This document shows, piece after piece, positions 35,853-44,493 of a stretch of DNA of 64,000 bases. This DNA comes from Bacteroides helcogenes P 36-108 (lineage in GTDB: Bacteria > Bacteroidota > Bacteroidia > Bacteroidales > Bacteroidaceae), in assembly GCF_000186225.1 (NCBI RefSeq), contig NC_014933.1, positions 3,658,001 to 3,722,000 on the forward strand, given 5' to 3'. Each line of letters opens with the position of its first letter. Position 1 is the first letter of the stretch. The position numbers were made by a program, and so were the translations under genes. Below the pieces are notes generated by a model. That model was not told the DNA's origin. It did not search any database and saw only the letters and a list, made by a program, of their open reading frames with translations.

Positions 35853-36479
35853 ATGATAGAAGAAATCCACGCGTTGCCGTCCATGCATACCCTTCCCGGC
35901 ATATTGTCGGGGGCGGCCATCTGCTGCTTCTTCCTGCGCATGCCCCGCATCACCCCGACGGACATACGCCTCCTCACCCGCCGCCGTGCGCTGCGCGAGG
36001 AGCTGCCCACCCATTACATGCACATGTTCCACCGCCACACCTCCCCCGGCAAGACAGACAATTGCCATTCCGACGGAGACATCCGGCTCAGCCTCCGGGC
36101 ATCATTCCGGCGCTACACCGCCTTTTCGACAGAAATCTCAGGGCTGCCCTACGCCGCCTTCGCCCCGTTGTGGTTCCCGCCGATGCTCTTCAGCATAGCG
36201 GCAACCTTCCACACCCGTTTCACCGTCAGCCCCCTCAACCATCCCGAAACACTTCAGGCCGTGAAGTCAATCACCGTGGCCAAAGAAGAAGCCACCTCCC
36301 CCCAGAAAGAGACGCTCCCCGGCAAGCAAGACCCAAGCCTGACAAGGGAACCGGAGAAAAGGACAATCGAAGACCCTACAACGGAAAGCCTGTCCAAGTC
36401 AAGAACCGATCCGTGCAAGCAGAAAATGGAGCCGGGCGCAACAAACAATAACCGGCCCGTCCCGGCATCAGAGCTATGA
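35853..36479 (+). CDS. Hypothetical protein upstream of the repeat ORF
   Basis: A 208-aa ORF starting MIEEIHALPSMHTLPGILSG, 23 nt after the GHL10 gene. It has two hydrophobic stretches (LPGILSGAAICCFFL near residue 20 and YAAFAPLWFPPMLFSIAA near residue 110), an Arg-rich segment between them (TRRRALREELPTHYMH) that hints at a membrane topology with a cytoplasmic loop, and a polar, Pro/Lys/Glu-rich C-terminal tail. Not recognised. Its last codon overlaps the ATG of the next ORF (ATGA), which suggests coupled translation. The GC content is higher than that of the surrounding genes. Other frames here are also partly open, so coding status is moderate. Confidence 0.5.
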   Translation: MIEEIHALPSMHTLPGILSGAAICCFFLRMPRITPTDIRLLTRRRALREELPTHYMHMFHRHTSPGKTDNCHSDGDIRLSLRASFRRYTAFSTEISGLPYAAFAPLWFPPMLFSIAATFHTRFTVSPLNHPETLQAVKSITVAKEEATSPQKETLPGKQDPSLTREPEKRTIEDPTTESLSKSRTDPCKQKMEPGATNNNRPVPASEL

Positions 36480-37510
36480 CAGATTGGAATGAAAGACAAG
36501 AGAAGAAGCAACGGCGGATGCCACTGCCAGGCTCCTTCCGACAGACACCCCGGCGCCCTTGCAAACGGCATACCAAAGGCTCCACCGGAGAGACTACTAC
36601 TCTCACTATACAAGAGACTACTACTCTCACCATACAAGAGACTACTACTCTCACCACACAAGAGACTACTGCTCTCACCACACAAGAGACTACTGCTCTC
36701 ACTGCACAAGAGACTACTGCTCACACTGCACAAGAGACTACTGCTCTCACTGCACAAGAGGCTACTGCTCACACTGTACAAGAGACTACTGCTCACATCG
36801 CAGCAGAGAGAACTGCTCACACCGCACAAGAAAGCACTGCTCACATTGCAGCAGAGAGAACTGCTCACATCGCGGCAGAGAGCACTGCTCACATCACGGC
36901 AGAGAGAACTGCTTTCACCATACAAGAGAGCACTGCTCACATCGCAGCAGAGAGAACTGCTTTCACCACACAAGAAAGCACTGCTCACATTGCAGCAGAG
37001 AGAACTGCTCACATCGCGGCAGAGAGCACTGCCCACATCGCACAAGAAAGCACTGCTCACATCGCAGCAGAGAGCACTGCTCTCACCGCACAAGAAAGCA
37101 CTGCTCTCACCGCACAAGAAAGCACTGCTCACATTGCAGCAGAGAGCACTGCTCACACTACACAAGAGAGCACTGCTCACATCGCAGCAGAGAGAACTGC
37201 TTTCACCATACAAGAGAGCAATGCTCACATCGCAGCAGAGAGAACTGCTTTCACCATACAAGAGAGCAATGCTCACATCGCACAAGAAAGCACTGCCCAC
37301 ATCATGGCTGAGAGCACCGCTTTCTCATTGACCGGACTTGTTCCGGTGCTCCCCACGCCCTTGCTATCCCCACGGGCGGACTCTCATGGACAGTGGCACA
37401 TGCCGGACAGCATCGTCCGTCTCCGTCCACTACCGATACATATCAAACAAAATCAGGATTTATCAACCAAAAAACTTGCAACATCATTATGCAGAACTAC
37501 AAACTTGTGA
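36476..37510 (+). CDS. Repeat protein of tandem 8-residue units (coding frame uncertain)
   Basis: A 344-aa ORF. After a basic 38-residue start (MTDWNERQEKKQRRMP) come about 30 copies of an octapeptide, first ETTTLTIQ-like, later TAHIAAES or TAFTIQES variants, then a unique Pro-rich tail. The start overlaps the previous stop (ATGA) and the end overlaps the HU-like gene by 22 nt, the best argument for this frame. However, two other forward frames (about 36489-37331 and 36559-37311) and one reverse frame (36254-37300) are also open through the repeats. No signal peptide. Function unknown; it could be a flexible surface or spacer protein, or the repeats may not be translated. Confidence 0.4.
   Translation: MTDWNERQEKKQRRMPLPGSFRQTPRRPCKRHTKGSTGETTTLTIQETTTLTIQETTTLTTQETTALTTQETTALTAQETTAHTAQETTALTAQEATAHTVQETTAHIAAERTAHTAQESTAHIAAERTAHIAAESTAHITAERTAFTIQESTAHIAAERTAFTTQESTAHIAAERTAHIAAESTAHIAQESTAHIAAESTALTAQESTALTAQESTAHIAAESTAHTTQESTAHIAAERTAFTIQESNAHIAAERTAFTIQESNAHIAQESTAHIMAESTAFSLTGLVPVLPTPLLSPRADSHGQWHMPDSIVRLRPLPIHIKQNQDLSTKKLATSLCRTTNL
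36590..37325 (+). repeat. 24-bp tandem repeat array, about 30 copies
   Basis: Period 24 nt (8 codons) with a recognisable core of ACTGCTCACATCGCAGCAGA or CACACAAGAGACTACT variants. Early units are nearly identical, later ones alternate CACAAGAAAGC and GCAGAGAGAAC types, a sign of unequal recombination or slippage. Because 24 is a multiple of 3, length changes keep the frame, so copy number could vary between strains without killing the ORF. Confidence 0.9.
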
Positions 37511-38004
37511 AAAGAGGCAATCCCGCCAAGAAGGATGCCCCGAAGAAATGGTACGCCATCCCCGTCTCCTACGAAGCACAGAACGTGAAGACCATGACCC
37601 GCGCCGCCACCGAAAACACCACCACCGCACCCTTCGAACTGGAAAGTGCCCTCGAACTCTTGGGCAACTATGCCAAGCAGCAACTCCTGCAAGGGCACAT
37701 CGTGCGCATAGGGTCGCTGGGCACGCTGCGCATCACCTTCAAGAGCGAGGGCGTGGACGACATCAACCAGTTCAACGCCGGACAGATGATAAAGGAGGCA
37801 CGCGTGCTGTTCACCCCATCCAAGGAGCTGCGTGAATCCGTGGTCAAAGGCCTCCAGTACCAGAACGGCGGAGTGCTCGAAGACGGCATCAGCTACACCT
37901 CCCTCTCCGACTACAAGCGCGCCAAAGGCAGTGCCACCGGAGGCGGCGGAACCGTCACCCCACCCAGCGGAGGCGGCGATGAGAACGAAAATCCCTTGGG
38001 ATAG
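37489..38004 (+). CDS. HU-related DNA-binding protein with Gly-rich tail (copy 1)
   Basis: A 171-aa protein of the Bacteroidetes HU-related family (histone-like, TIGR01201-like). It begins MQNYKLVKRGNPAKKDAPKKWY, has the HU helical part (FELESALELLGNYAKQQLL), the beta arm region (HIVRIGSLGTLRITFKSEG), and FNAGQMIKEARVLFTPSKEL. The C-terminus is a low-complexity linker (GGGGTVTPPSGGG) ending in GGDENENPLG, identical to the tail of the HU-like protein at 44918-45394. The ATG at 37489 is chosen because the homology begins there. It is last in the rightward group and followed by a terminator. Confidence 0.88.
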   Translation: MQNYKLVKRGNPAKKDAPKKWYAIPVSYEAQNVKTMTRAATENTTTAPFELESALELLGNYAKQQLLQGHIVRIGSLGTLRITFKSEGVDDINQFNAGQMIKEARVLFTPSKELRESVVKGLQYQNGGVLEDGISYTSLSDYKRAKGSATGGGGTVTPPSGGGDENENPLG

Positions 38005-38015
38005 ACCACACAGAG

Positions 38016-38037
38016 ACAGGGGCAGAAATGCCCCTGT
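38016..38037 (+). terminator. Terminator hairpin after HU-like copy 1
   Basis: A perfect 9-bp stem ACAGGGGCA / TGCCCCTGT closed by the stable GNRA tetraloop GAAA, 11 nt after the stop codon. Followed by a moderately T-rich sequence. Confidence 0.8.
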
Positions 38038-38112
38038 TGCTTATAAAGCCATTGAAGCACCGTCGCCCTGTCCGCAGGGCAGAAAGGGCGGATAACCATC
38101 AATACAAGATTC

Positions 38113-38366
38113 GGCACAGGCAGCAACAGCACGGGATAGGCACGGGCAGCAACAGCACGGGACAGGCACGGGCAGCAACAGCACGGGACAGGTACAGACA
38201 GCAACAGCACGGGACAGGAACAGGCAGCAACAGCACGGGACAGGCACGGGCAGCAACAGCACGGGACAGGAACAGACAGCAACAGCACGGGACAGGTACA
38301 AGCAGCAACAGCACGGGACAGGCACGGGCAGCAACAGCACGGGACAGGCACAGACAGCAACAGCAC
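38113..38366. repeat. 26-bp intergenic tandem repeat (minisatellite), 9 full copies plus a partial
   Basis: Units of GGGACAGGCACGGGCAGCAA plus CAGCAC repeat head to tail from 38133 to 38366, with a partial unit before. Variation is confined to the middle (GGCACGGGC, GGTACAGAC, GGAACAGGC). Because 26 is not a multiple of 3, the array is not a simple coding repeat; ORFs across it on both strands are by-products. It fills the gap between two convergent genes. Confidence 0.92.
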
Positions 38367-38395
38367 AGAGTAAGGGCGGCGCCGTTCCCCTAACA

Positions 38396-39571
38396 TCAAA
38401 CTCTGACGTATGCCCGGTAGCGGCTTTTCACCGTTACCGGAACCAACGGAAGATAGCCGGACAGCATTTTCCCATCCCTTACCACCAAAGGATATGCCGT
38501 CCGGTCTTGTTCATGCCTCTCGCGCAATTCTTCATTGGAAGGATAATATTCGATGGAGAAACGGCCTGCGCTTTCCGGAGCCATGAAGCGCTCTTGAAAC
38601 AGCAGAGACACCACCCCCATATTCATCCTCATATTGATTTCCACACAAGGATGAACGGCATACCGCCCGTCCGGCAACAGGCAGACCATCATATCCACTC
38701 CTATACAGCCCGCATAGGCCGCACCATATATATCCGAAAGCATGCCGCACAACCTCTCGCGTATGTCTGCCAACGCATACGGAGAAACATATCCCGCGAT
38801 TCTCCGTCCTATCTCCTCCGAAGCCATCAGCACATTGCCGCTGTATGCACCGCTTTTATTGGTTGAGAACAAAGAATAACCGGCAAACGACACCCTGCCG
38901 TGCCCGTCGGACAAGAACTCCATCGCAAAATCTTCTACTTTATGGCAGACGGGCTCCCCCGACACGAACCCTTGTTCCCTGATGACGCGTTCGCACCAGC
39001 CCCCTACGGATTGGGTGAAAACGCCCTTACACCAATTCAGCCCCTTGCCGCTGCCCGACCAAGGAGCTTTCAGCACACAGGCATCATGCCCCTCTACAAA
39101 CTCCCTGCAGGCGGAAAGGCACGACAGACGATAAGAACTTCCGCAATATTCATCCTTCCTCAAAGAAGCGAACACGCCCATCACCTCCATCGCCTTCTCA
39201 CGGGAAGAAAGCCGCCGCCAAGTCTCAAGCTCATCTTTCTCCGGCAACTTGCGTTCGGGCAATCCCGCCCTCTGCAGCCGCTTGCGCAATGCCGGATTCC
39301 ACCCCCACGGGGAGACTTGCGCATCAGGACGTTCTGTCAGTTCGGGTTCGGTAACCAGCTCCACGGATAATGGGAAAAGACATTTCATCTCCTCCAGATA
39401 AGCGGCGTTACAGGCCGATGCGGCCAGCACCGCACTGCCCGGAGAGGCATACCACACCGGCAGCAAAGCCAAATCTTCCGTCATAAGGCGGACTGTGGCA
39501 GGGGGCATATAGTTTTCTTCATTATTCCCCAACGCCATGTCCGCATCGGGATTGAACACATAGAGCTTCAT
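38396..39571 (-). CDS. ATP-grasp-like conserved protein of Bacteroidetes
   Basis: A 391-aa soluble protein starting MKLYVFNPDADMALGNN. A central ATP-grasp-like region shows VLKAPWSGSGKGLNW (nucleotide-binding loop, about residue 170), GEPVCHKVEDFAMEF, and a C-terminal VHPCVEINMRMNMG with the metal-binding Glu and Asn expected in ATP-grasp ligases. ATP-grasp enzymes form an acylphosphate and link it to an amine or thiol. The family member and substrate are unknown. Transcribed leftward, convergent with the HU-like gene across the minisatellite. Confidence 0.72.
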   Translation of the reverse strand: MKLYVFNPDADMALGNNEENYMPPATVRLMTEDLALLPVWYASPGSAVLAASACNAAYLEEMKCLFPLSVELVTEPELTERPDAQVSPWGWNPALRKRLQRAGLPERKLPEKDELETWRRLSSREKAMEVMGVFASLRKDEYCGSSYRLSCLSACREFVEGHDACVLKAPWSGSGKGLNWCKGVFTQSVGGWCERVIREQGFVSGEPVCHKVEDFAMEFLSDGHGRVSFAGYSLFSTNKSGAYSGNVLMASEEIGRRIAGYVSPYALADIRERLCGMLSDIYGAAYAGCIGVDMMVCLLPDGRYAVHPCVEINMRMNMGVVSLLFQERFMAPESAGRFSIEYYPSNEELRERHEQDRTAYPLVVRDGKMLSGYLPLVPVTVKSRYRAYVRV

Positions 39572-39613
39572 CTTTCAATTATTAATTTATTACCCTCTTT
39601 TTGCATGAGAGTG

Positions 39614-39621
39614 CAAAGATA
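39614..39621 (-). promoter_or_regulatory. -7 promoter element for the ATP-grasp gene
   Basis: TATCTTTG on the minus strand, 43 nt upstream of the ATG at 39571. It is back to back with the rightward promoter at 39644-39674. Confidence 0.5.
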
Positions 39622-39643
39622 TATAATAATCTGCCATCTCTAC

Positions 39644-39674
39644 TTTGCAATTCTACAAAAAAGGTGTATATTTG
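39644..39674 (+). promoter_or_regulatory. Bacteroides promoter (-33 TTTG, -7 TATATTTG) for the AAA ATPase gene
   Basis: TTTG at 39644-39647, a 19-nt spacer and TATATTTG at 39667-39674 match the consensus well; the ATG is 26 nt downstream. Confidence 0.72.
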
Positions 39675-39699
39675 CCACCCGATAAACTAATGTCATAGC

Positions 39700-40878
39700 A
39701 TGGAATCATTCTACCGTACACACGCCTATCTTGTAGAACACACGAATGCCCCCGTCCGCCGGGATCTCATGGATGAGATTAACTGGAACGACCGACTTAT
39801 CGGCATTAAAGGAACCCGTGGTGTAGGTAAAACCACGTTTCTACTGCAATATGCCAAAGAAAAATTCGGCACTGACCGTTCCTGCCTCTTCATCAACATG
39901 AACAACTTCTACTTTGCCGGACACAGTATCGTAGAGTTTGCCGCCGAATTCCAACGCCGCGGAGGAAAGGTGTTGCTAATAGATCAAGTATTCAAATATC
40001 CTGACTGGAGTAAAGAACTTCGCATGTGCTACGATCGTTTCTCGAACCTGAAAATTGTATTTACCGGCTCCTCCGTAATGCGTTTGAAGGAAGAAAACCT
40101 GGAGTTACGCGACATTGTCAAGAGCTATAACCTGCGCGGATTCTCCTTTCGCGAATACCTGAACCTGCAAACAGACATGAAGTTCCGCGCTTATTCATTA
40201 GAAGAAATCCTAAGTAACCACGAACAAATCGCTAAAGGAATTCTTTCCAAAGTACGCCCTTTGGATTATTTTCAGGACTATTTGCATCATGGTTTCTATC
40301 CTTTCTTCCTCGAAAAACGCAACTTCTCAGAAAACCTGCTCAAGACCATGAACATGATGGTGGAAGTAGATATCCTGCTCATCAAACAAATAGAGTTGAA
40401 ATACCTTTCAAAAATAAAGAAATTGTTATATTTGCTGGCATTAGACGGTCCGAAAGCTCCGAACGTAAGCCAGCTTGCTAATGATATACAGACATCACGA
40501 GCCACTGTGATGAACTACATCAAATATCTGGCAGACGCACGTCTTATCAATATGGTATATCCCAAAGGAGAAGAGTTCCCCAAAAAACCGTCAAAGATAA
40601 TGATGCACAATTCAAATCTGATGTACTCCATCTATCCCGTGAAAGTGGAAGAACAGGATGTGCTCGATACATTTTTTGCAAATACAATGTGGAAAGACCA
40701 CAAAGTGAACAAAGGTGATAAAAACATCTCGTTCATGGTAGATGAGGTGATGCCGTTCAGAATCTGTCCGGAAGGCATGAAGATAAAAAATAATCCGGGT
40801 ATGACTTATGCATTGCACAAGGCGGAAATAGGCCGGAATAACCTGATTCCTCTCTGGTTGTTCGGTTTCTTATATTAA
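39700..40878 (+). CDS. AAA-family ATPase with C-terminal DUF4143-like domain
   Basis: A 392-aa protein. The AAA_14-type ATPase has Walker A GTRGVGKT at residues 38-45 and a Walker B position VLLIDQV (Asp95-Gln96) where the usual catalytic Glu is replaced by Gln; KYPDWSKEL follows as in relatives. The sensor region IVFTGSSVMRL is present. The C-terminal part (KIKKLLYLLALDGPKAPNVS, then ATVMNYIKYLADARLINMV) contains a winged-helix-like motif and fits DUF4143-type proteins. The role is unclear; similar proteins are widespread in Bacteroides. Its own promoter precedes it; nifJ follows 37 nt later. Confidence 0.82.
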   Translation: MESFYRTHAYLVEHTNAPVRRDLMDEINWNDRLIGIKGTRGVGKTTFLLQYAKEKFGTDRSCLFINMNNFYFAGHSIVEFAAEFQRRGGKVLLIDQVFKYPDWSKELRMCYDRFSNLKIVFTGSSVMRLKEENLELRDIVKSYNLRGFSFREYLNLQTDMKFRAYSLEEILSNHEQIAKGILSKVRPLDYFQDYLHHGFYPFFLEKRNFSENLLKTMNMMVEVDILLIKQIELKYLSKIKKLLYLLALDGPKAPNVSQLANDIQTSRATVMNYIKYLADARLINMVYPKGEEFPKKPSKIMMHNSNLMYSIYPVKVEEQDVLDTFFANTMWKDHKVNKGDKNISFMVDEVMPFRICPEGMKIKNNPGMTYALHKAEIGRNNLIPLWLFGFLY

Positions 40879-40915
40879 ATGAGAGATTTTTTTACTTAAT
40901 AAATTCAATTTAGTT

Positions 40916-43900
40916 ATGACTAAACAGAAGAAATTCATTACTTGTGATGGTAATCAGGCTGCTGCACATATCTCGTATATGTTCTCCGAAGTAGCGGCTA
41001 TTTATCCCATCACCCCCTCTTCTACGATGGCTGAGTACGTAGATGAATGGGCTGCCGCAGGTCGCAAGAACATCTTCGGCGAAACAGTATTGGTACAGGA
41101 AATGCAGTCGGAAGGCGGTGCGGCCGGTGCTGTTCACGGTTCTTTGCAGGCCGGTGCATTAACAACCACATACACAGCTTCACAAGGCTTGTTGCTGATG
41201 ATTCCGAATATGTACAAGATTGCCGGAGAATTCCTGCCTTGTGTATTCCATGTATCAGCCCGTACGTTAGCTTCTCATGCACTGTGTATCTTTGGTGATC
41301 ACCAAGACGTTATGTCTGCCCGTCAGACCGGTTTTGCTATGTTGGCAGAAGGTTCTGTACAGGAAGTTATGGACTTGGCAGGTGTTGCTCACTTGGCTAC
41401 TATCAAGTCTCGCGTTCCGTTCATGAACTTCTTCGACGGCTTCCGTACTTCTCACGAAATCCAAAAGATCGAAATGTTGGAAAACGAAGATCTCGCTCCG
41501 CTTATCGACCAGGAAGCGTTGGCTGAATTCCGTACGCGTGCACTGAATCCTGCAAATCCGGTAGCCCGTGGCATGGCTGAAAATCCCGACCACTTCTTCC
41601 AACATCGCGAATCATGCAACAACTACTATGAAGCAGTTCCTGCCATTGTAGAAGAATACATGAACGAAATATCTAAAATCACAGGCCGCAAATATGGCTT
41701 ATTCGATTACTATGGCGCTGAAGATGCAGAACGCGTAATCATCGCTATGGGATCTGTAACGGAAGCTGCCCGTGAAGCCATCGACCACCTCGTTGCCAAT
41801 GGCGAAAAGGTAGGTTTGGTTGCAGTTCACTTGTATCGTCCGTTCTCTGCCAAGCACTTCCTTGCTGCCGTTCCCAAGACTGCCAAGAAGATTGCCGTAC
41901 TTGACCGTACAAAAGAACCGGGTGCTAACGGTGAGCCGTTGTATCTCGATGTAAAAGACTGCTTCTATGGTGCAGAAAATGCTCCGGTTATCGTAGGCGG
42001 CCGTTACGGTTTGGGTTCTAAGGATACTACTCCTGCACAAATCATTGCAGTTTACAAAAACTTGGCTATGCCGATGCCGAAGAATCACTTCACTATCGGT
42101 ATTGTGGATGATGTTACTTTCACTTCTCTTCCTCAAGAAGAAGAAATCGCATTGGGCGGCGAAGGAATGTTCGAAGCTAAGTTCTACGGTTTGGGTGCTG
42201 ACGGTACAGTAGGTGCTAACAAGAACTCCGTAAAGATTATCGGTGACAACACAGATAAGCACTGCCAAGCTTACTTCTCTTATGACTCCAAGAAGTCAGG
42301 CGGTTTCACTTGTTCTCACTTGCGTTTCGGTGATACTCCAATCCGTTCTACATATTTGGTAAACACTCCGAATTTTGTGGCTTGCCACGTTCAGGCTTAC
42401 CTGCATATGTACGATGTCACACGTGGTTTGCGTAAGAATGGTTCATTCCTGCTGAATACCATTTGGGAAGGTGAAGAACTGGCAAAGAACCTGCCTAATA
42501 AGGTCAAAAAATATTTCGCTCAGAACAATATCACCGTTTACTATATCAACGCAACTCAAATTGCACAGGAAATCGGTCTGGGTAACCGTACCAACACAAT
42601 CCTTCAGTCAGCATTCTTCCGCATTACGGGTGTGATACCTGTTGATCTGGCTGTTGAACAGATGAAGAAATTCATCGTTAAGTCTTACGGTAAGAAGGGT
42701 GAAGATATAGTAAACAAGAACTATGCAGCCGTTGACCGTGGTGGCGAATACAAGCAACTTACCGTTGATTCGGCTTGGGCCAACCTGTCAGATGAAGCAA
42801 AAGCAGAAAATAATGACCCTGCATTCATCAATGAGGTAGTTCGTCCTATCAATGCACAAGATGGTGACCTTCTACCGGTATCCGCATTCAAAGGCATCGA
42901 AGACGGTACTTGGCATCAGGGAACAGCAAAATATGAAAAACGTGGCGTAGCTGCATTCGTTCCTGAATGGAATGCTGAAAATTGTATCCAGTGTAACAAG
43001 TGTGCATACGTTTGTCCTCATGCTTCTATCCGTCCATTCGTACTCGACGCTGAAGAGCAAAAAGGTGCTGACTTCACTCAACTGAAGGCTGTGGGTAAGG
43101 CATTTGACGGTATGACATTCCGTATTCAGGTTGACGTTCTCGACTGTCTGGGTTGCGGCAACTGTGCCGACGTTTGTCCGGGCAATCCGAAAAAGGGTGG
43201 CAAGGCTCTGACAATGAAACATCTTGAAGGCCAATTGCCGGAAGCTGCCAACTGGACTTACTGCGTAGAAAACGTGAAGAGCAAACAACACTTGGTTGAC
43301 ATCAAGGCTAACGTTAAGAACTCTCAGTTCGCAACTCCGCTGTTTGAATTCTCCGGCGCTTGCTCCGGTTGTGGTGAGACTCCGTACGTAAAACTACTTT
43401 CTCAGTTGTTCGGCGACCGTGAAATGGTTGCTAACGCTACAGGATGTTCTTCTATCTACTCCGGTTCTGTACCTTCCACTCCTTATACTAAGAACGAAAA
43501 GGGTCATGGTCCGGCTTGGGCTAACTCACTGTTCGAAGACTTCTGCGAATTCGGTCTGGGTATGGAGCTCGCTAACGAAAAGATGCGTGCACGTATCGTG
43601 AAGGCTATGGAAGAAGCAATCGCAGCAGAAGGTACTCCGGCCGAATACAAAGAAGTATTCCAAGCATGGATTGAGAATATGTACGATGCAGACAAGACGA
43701 AGGAACTTGCTGAAAAGATCATTCCTATGGTAGAAGCTGCCAAAGACAAATGTGACAACTGCAAGACTATTGCCAGCCTGTCTCAATATCTGGTTAAACG
43801 CAGCCAATGGATTATCGGTGGTGACGGTGCTTCTTACGACATCGGTTACGGTGGTCTCGACCATGTAATCGCCAGCGGTAAGGACGTCAATATCCTCGTT

Positions 43901-44473
43901 CTGGATACTGAGGTTTACTCTAACACAGGCGGTCAGTCTTCTAAGGCTACTCCGGTAGGCGCTATCGCCAAGTTTGCCGCTGCAGGTAAGCGCGTACGCA
44001 AGAAAGACCTCGGTCTGATGGCTACAACTTACGGTTACGTATATGTTGCCCAAATTGCTATGGGAGCCGACCAGGCACAGACTTTGAAAGCAATCCGCGA
44101 AGCTGAGGCTTATGATGGTCCTTCACTCATCATCGCTTATGCTCCGTGTATCAACCACGGATTGAAAGCCGGTATGGGTAAGAGTCAGGCTGAGGAAGAA
44201 AAAGCAGTCAAGTGTGGCTATTGGCACTTATGGCGTTACAACCCGGCCTTAGAAGCAGAAGGCAAGAATCCGTTCACGTTAGACAGCAAAGAGCCGGATT
44301 GGACAGGCTTCAAGGACTTCCTGAAAGGTGAAGTTCGTTACGCTTCCGTAATGAAACAATATCCGCAGGAGGCAGAACAACTGTTCCAGGCTGCCGAAGA
44401 TAATGCTAAGTGGCGTTACAACAGCTACAAACGTTTGTCTAAGGAAAACTGGGGTGCTGAAGTTACAGAATAA
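40916..44473 (+). CDS. nifJ: Pyruvate:ferredoxin (flavodoxin) oxidoreductase
   Basis: Anaerobic conversion of pyruvate and CoA to acetyl-CoA, CO2 and reduced ferredoxin. The 1185-aa single chain has the N-terminal pyrimidine-binding domain (YPITPSSTMAEYVDEWAAAG), domain II, the gamma domain, two 4Fe-4S motifs in CIQCNKCAYVCPH and CLGCGNCADVCPG, and the C-terminal TPP domain (GDGASYDIGYGG, LDTEVYSNTGGQ) with a third Cys set in SGACSGCGETPY. All key motifs are intact. Codon use looks highly biased and regular (many repeated GGT, CGT, GCT), as expected for a highly expressed gene. Confidence 0.97.
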   Translation: MTKQKKFITCDGNQAAAHISYMFSEVAAIYPITPSSTMAEYVDEWAAAGRKNIFGETVLVQEMQSEGGAAGAVHGSLQAGALTTTYTASQGLLLMIPNMYKIAGEFLPCVFHVSARTLASHALCIFGDHQDVMSARQTGFAMLAEGSVQEVMDLAGVAHLATIKSRVPFMNFFDGFRTSHEIQKIEMLENEDLAPLIDQEALAEFRTRALNPANPVARGMAENPDHFFQHRESCNNYYEAVPAIVEEYMNEISKITGRKYGLFDYYGAEDAERVIIAMGSVTEAAREAIDHLVANGEKVGLVAVHLYRPFSAKHFLAAVPKTAKKIAVLDRTKEPGANGEPLYLDVKDCFYGAENAPVIVGGRYGLGSKDTTPAQIIAVYKNLAMPMPKNHFTIGIVDDVTFTSLPQEEEIALGGEGMFEAKFYGLGADGTVGANKNSVKIIGDNTDKHCQAYFSYDSKKSGGFTCSHLRFGDTPIRSTYLVNTPNFVACHVQAYLHMYDVTRGLRKNGSFLLNTIWEGEELAKNLPNKVKKYFAQNNITVYYINATQIAQEIGLGNRTNTILQSAFFRITGVIPVDLAVEQMKKFIVKSYGKKGEDIVNKNYAAVDRGGEYKQLTVDSAWANLSDEAKAENNDPAFINEVVRPINAQDGDLLPVSAFKGIEDGTWHQGTAKYEKRGVAAFVPEWNAENCIQCNKCAYVCPHASIRPFVLDAEEQKGADFTQLKAVGKAFDGMTFRIQVDVLDCLGCGNCADVCPGNPKKGGKALTMKHLEGQLPEAANWTYCVENVKSKQHLVDIKANVKNSQFATPLFEFSGACSGCGETPYVKLLSQLFGDREMVANATGCSSIYSGSVPSTPYTKNEKGHGPAWANSLFEDFCEFGLGMELANEKMRARIVKAMEEAIAAEGTPAEYKEVFQAWIENMYDADKTKELAEKIIPMVEAAKDKCDNCKTIASLSQYLVKRSQWIIGGDGASYDIGYGGLDHVIASGKDVNILVLDTEVYSNTGGQSSKATPVGAIAKFAAAGKRVRKKDLGLMATTYGYVYVAQIAMGADQAQTLKAIREAEAYDGPSLIIAYAPCINHGLKAGMGKSQAEEEKAVKCGYWHLWRYNPALEAEGKNPFTLDSKEPDWTGFKDFLKGEVRYASVMKQYPQEAEQLFQAAEDNAKWRYNSYKRLSKENWGAEVTE

Positions 44474-44493
44474 TTCCGGTTTACTGAAATAAA

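Noticed and set aside
36254..37300. 348-codon reverse-strand ORF rich in Ser, Leu and Cys across the 24-bp repeats
   Set aside because: It exists only because the 24-bp unit has no stop in that frame; its unique part is antisense to the coupled forward ORFs.
38028..38393. ORFs on both strands through the 26-bp minisatellite
   Set aside because: The period of 26 cycles through all frames and gives low-complexity products; no start context or family.
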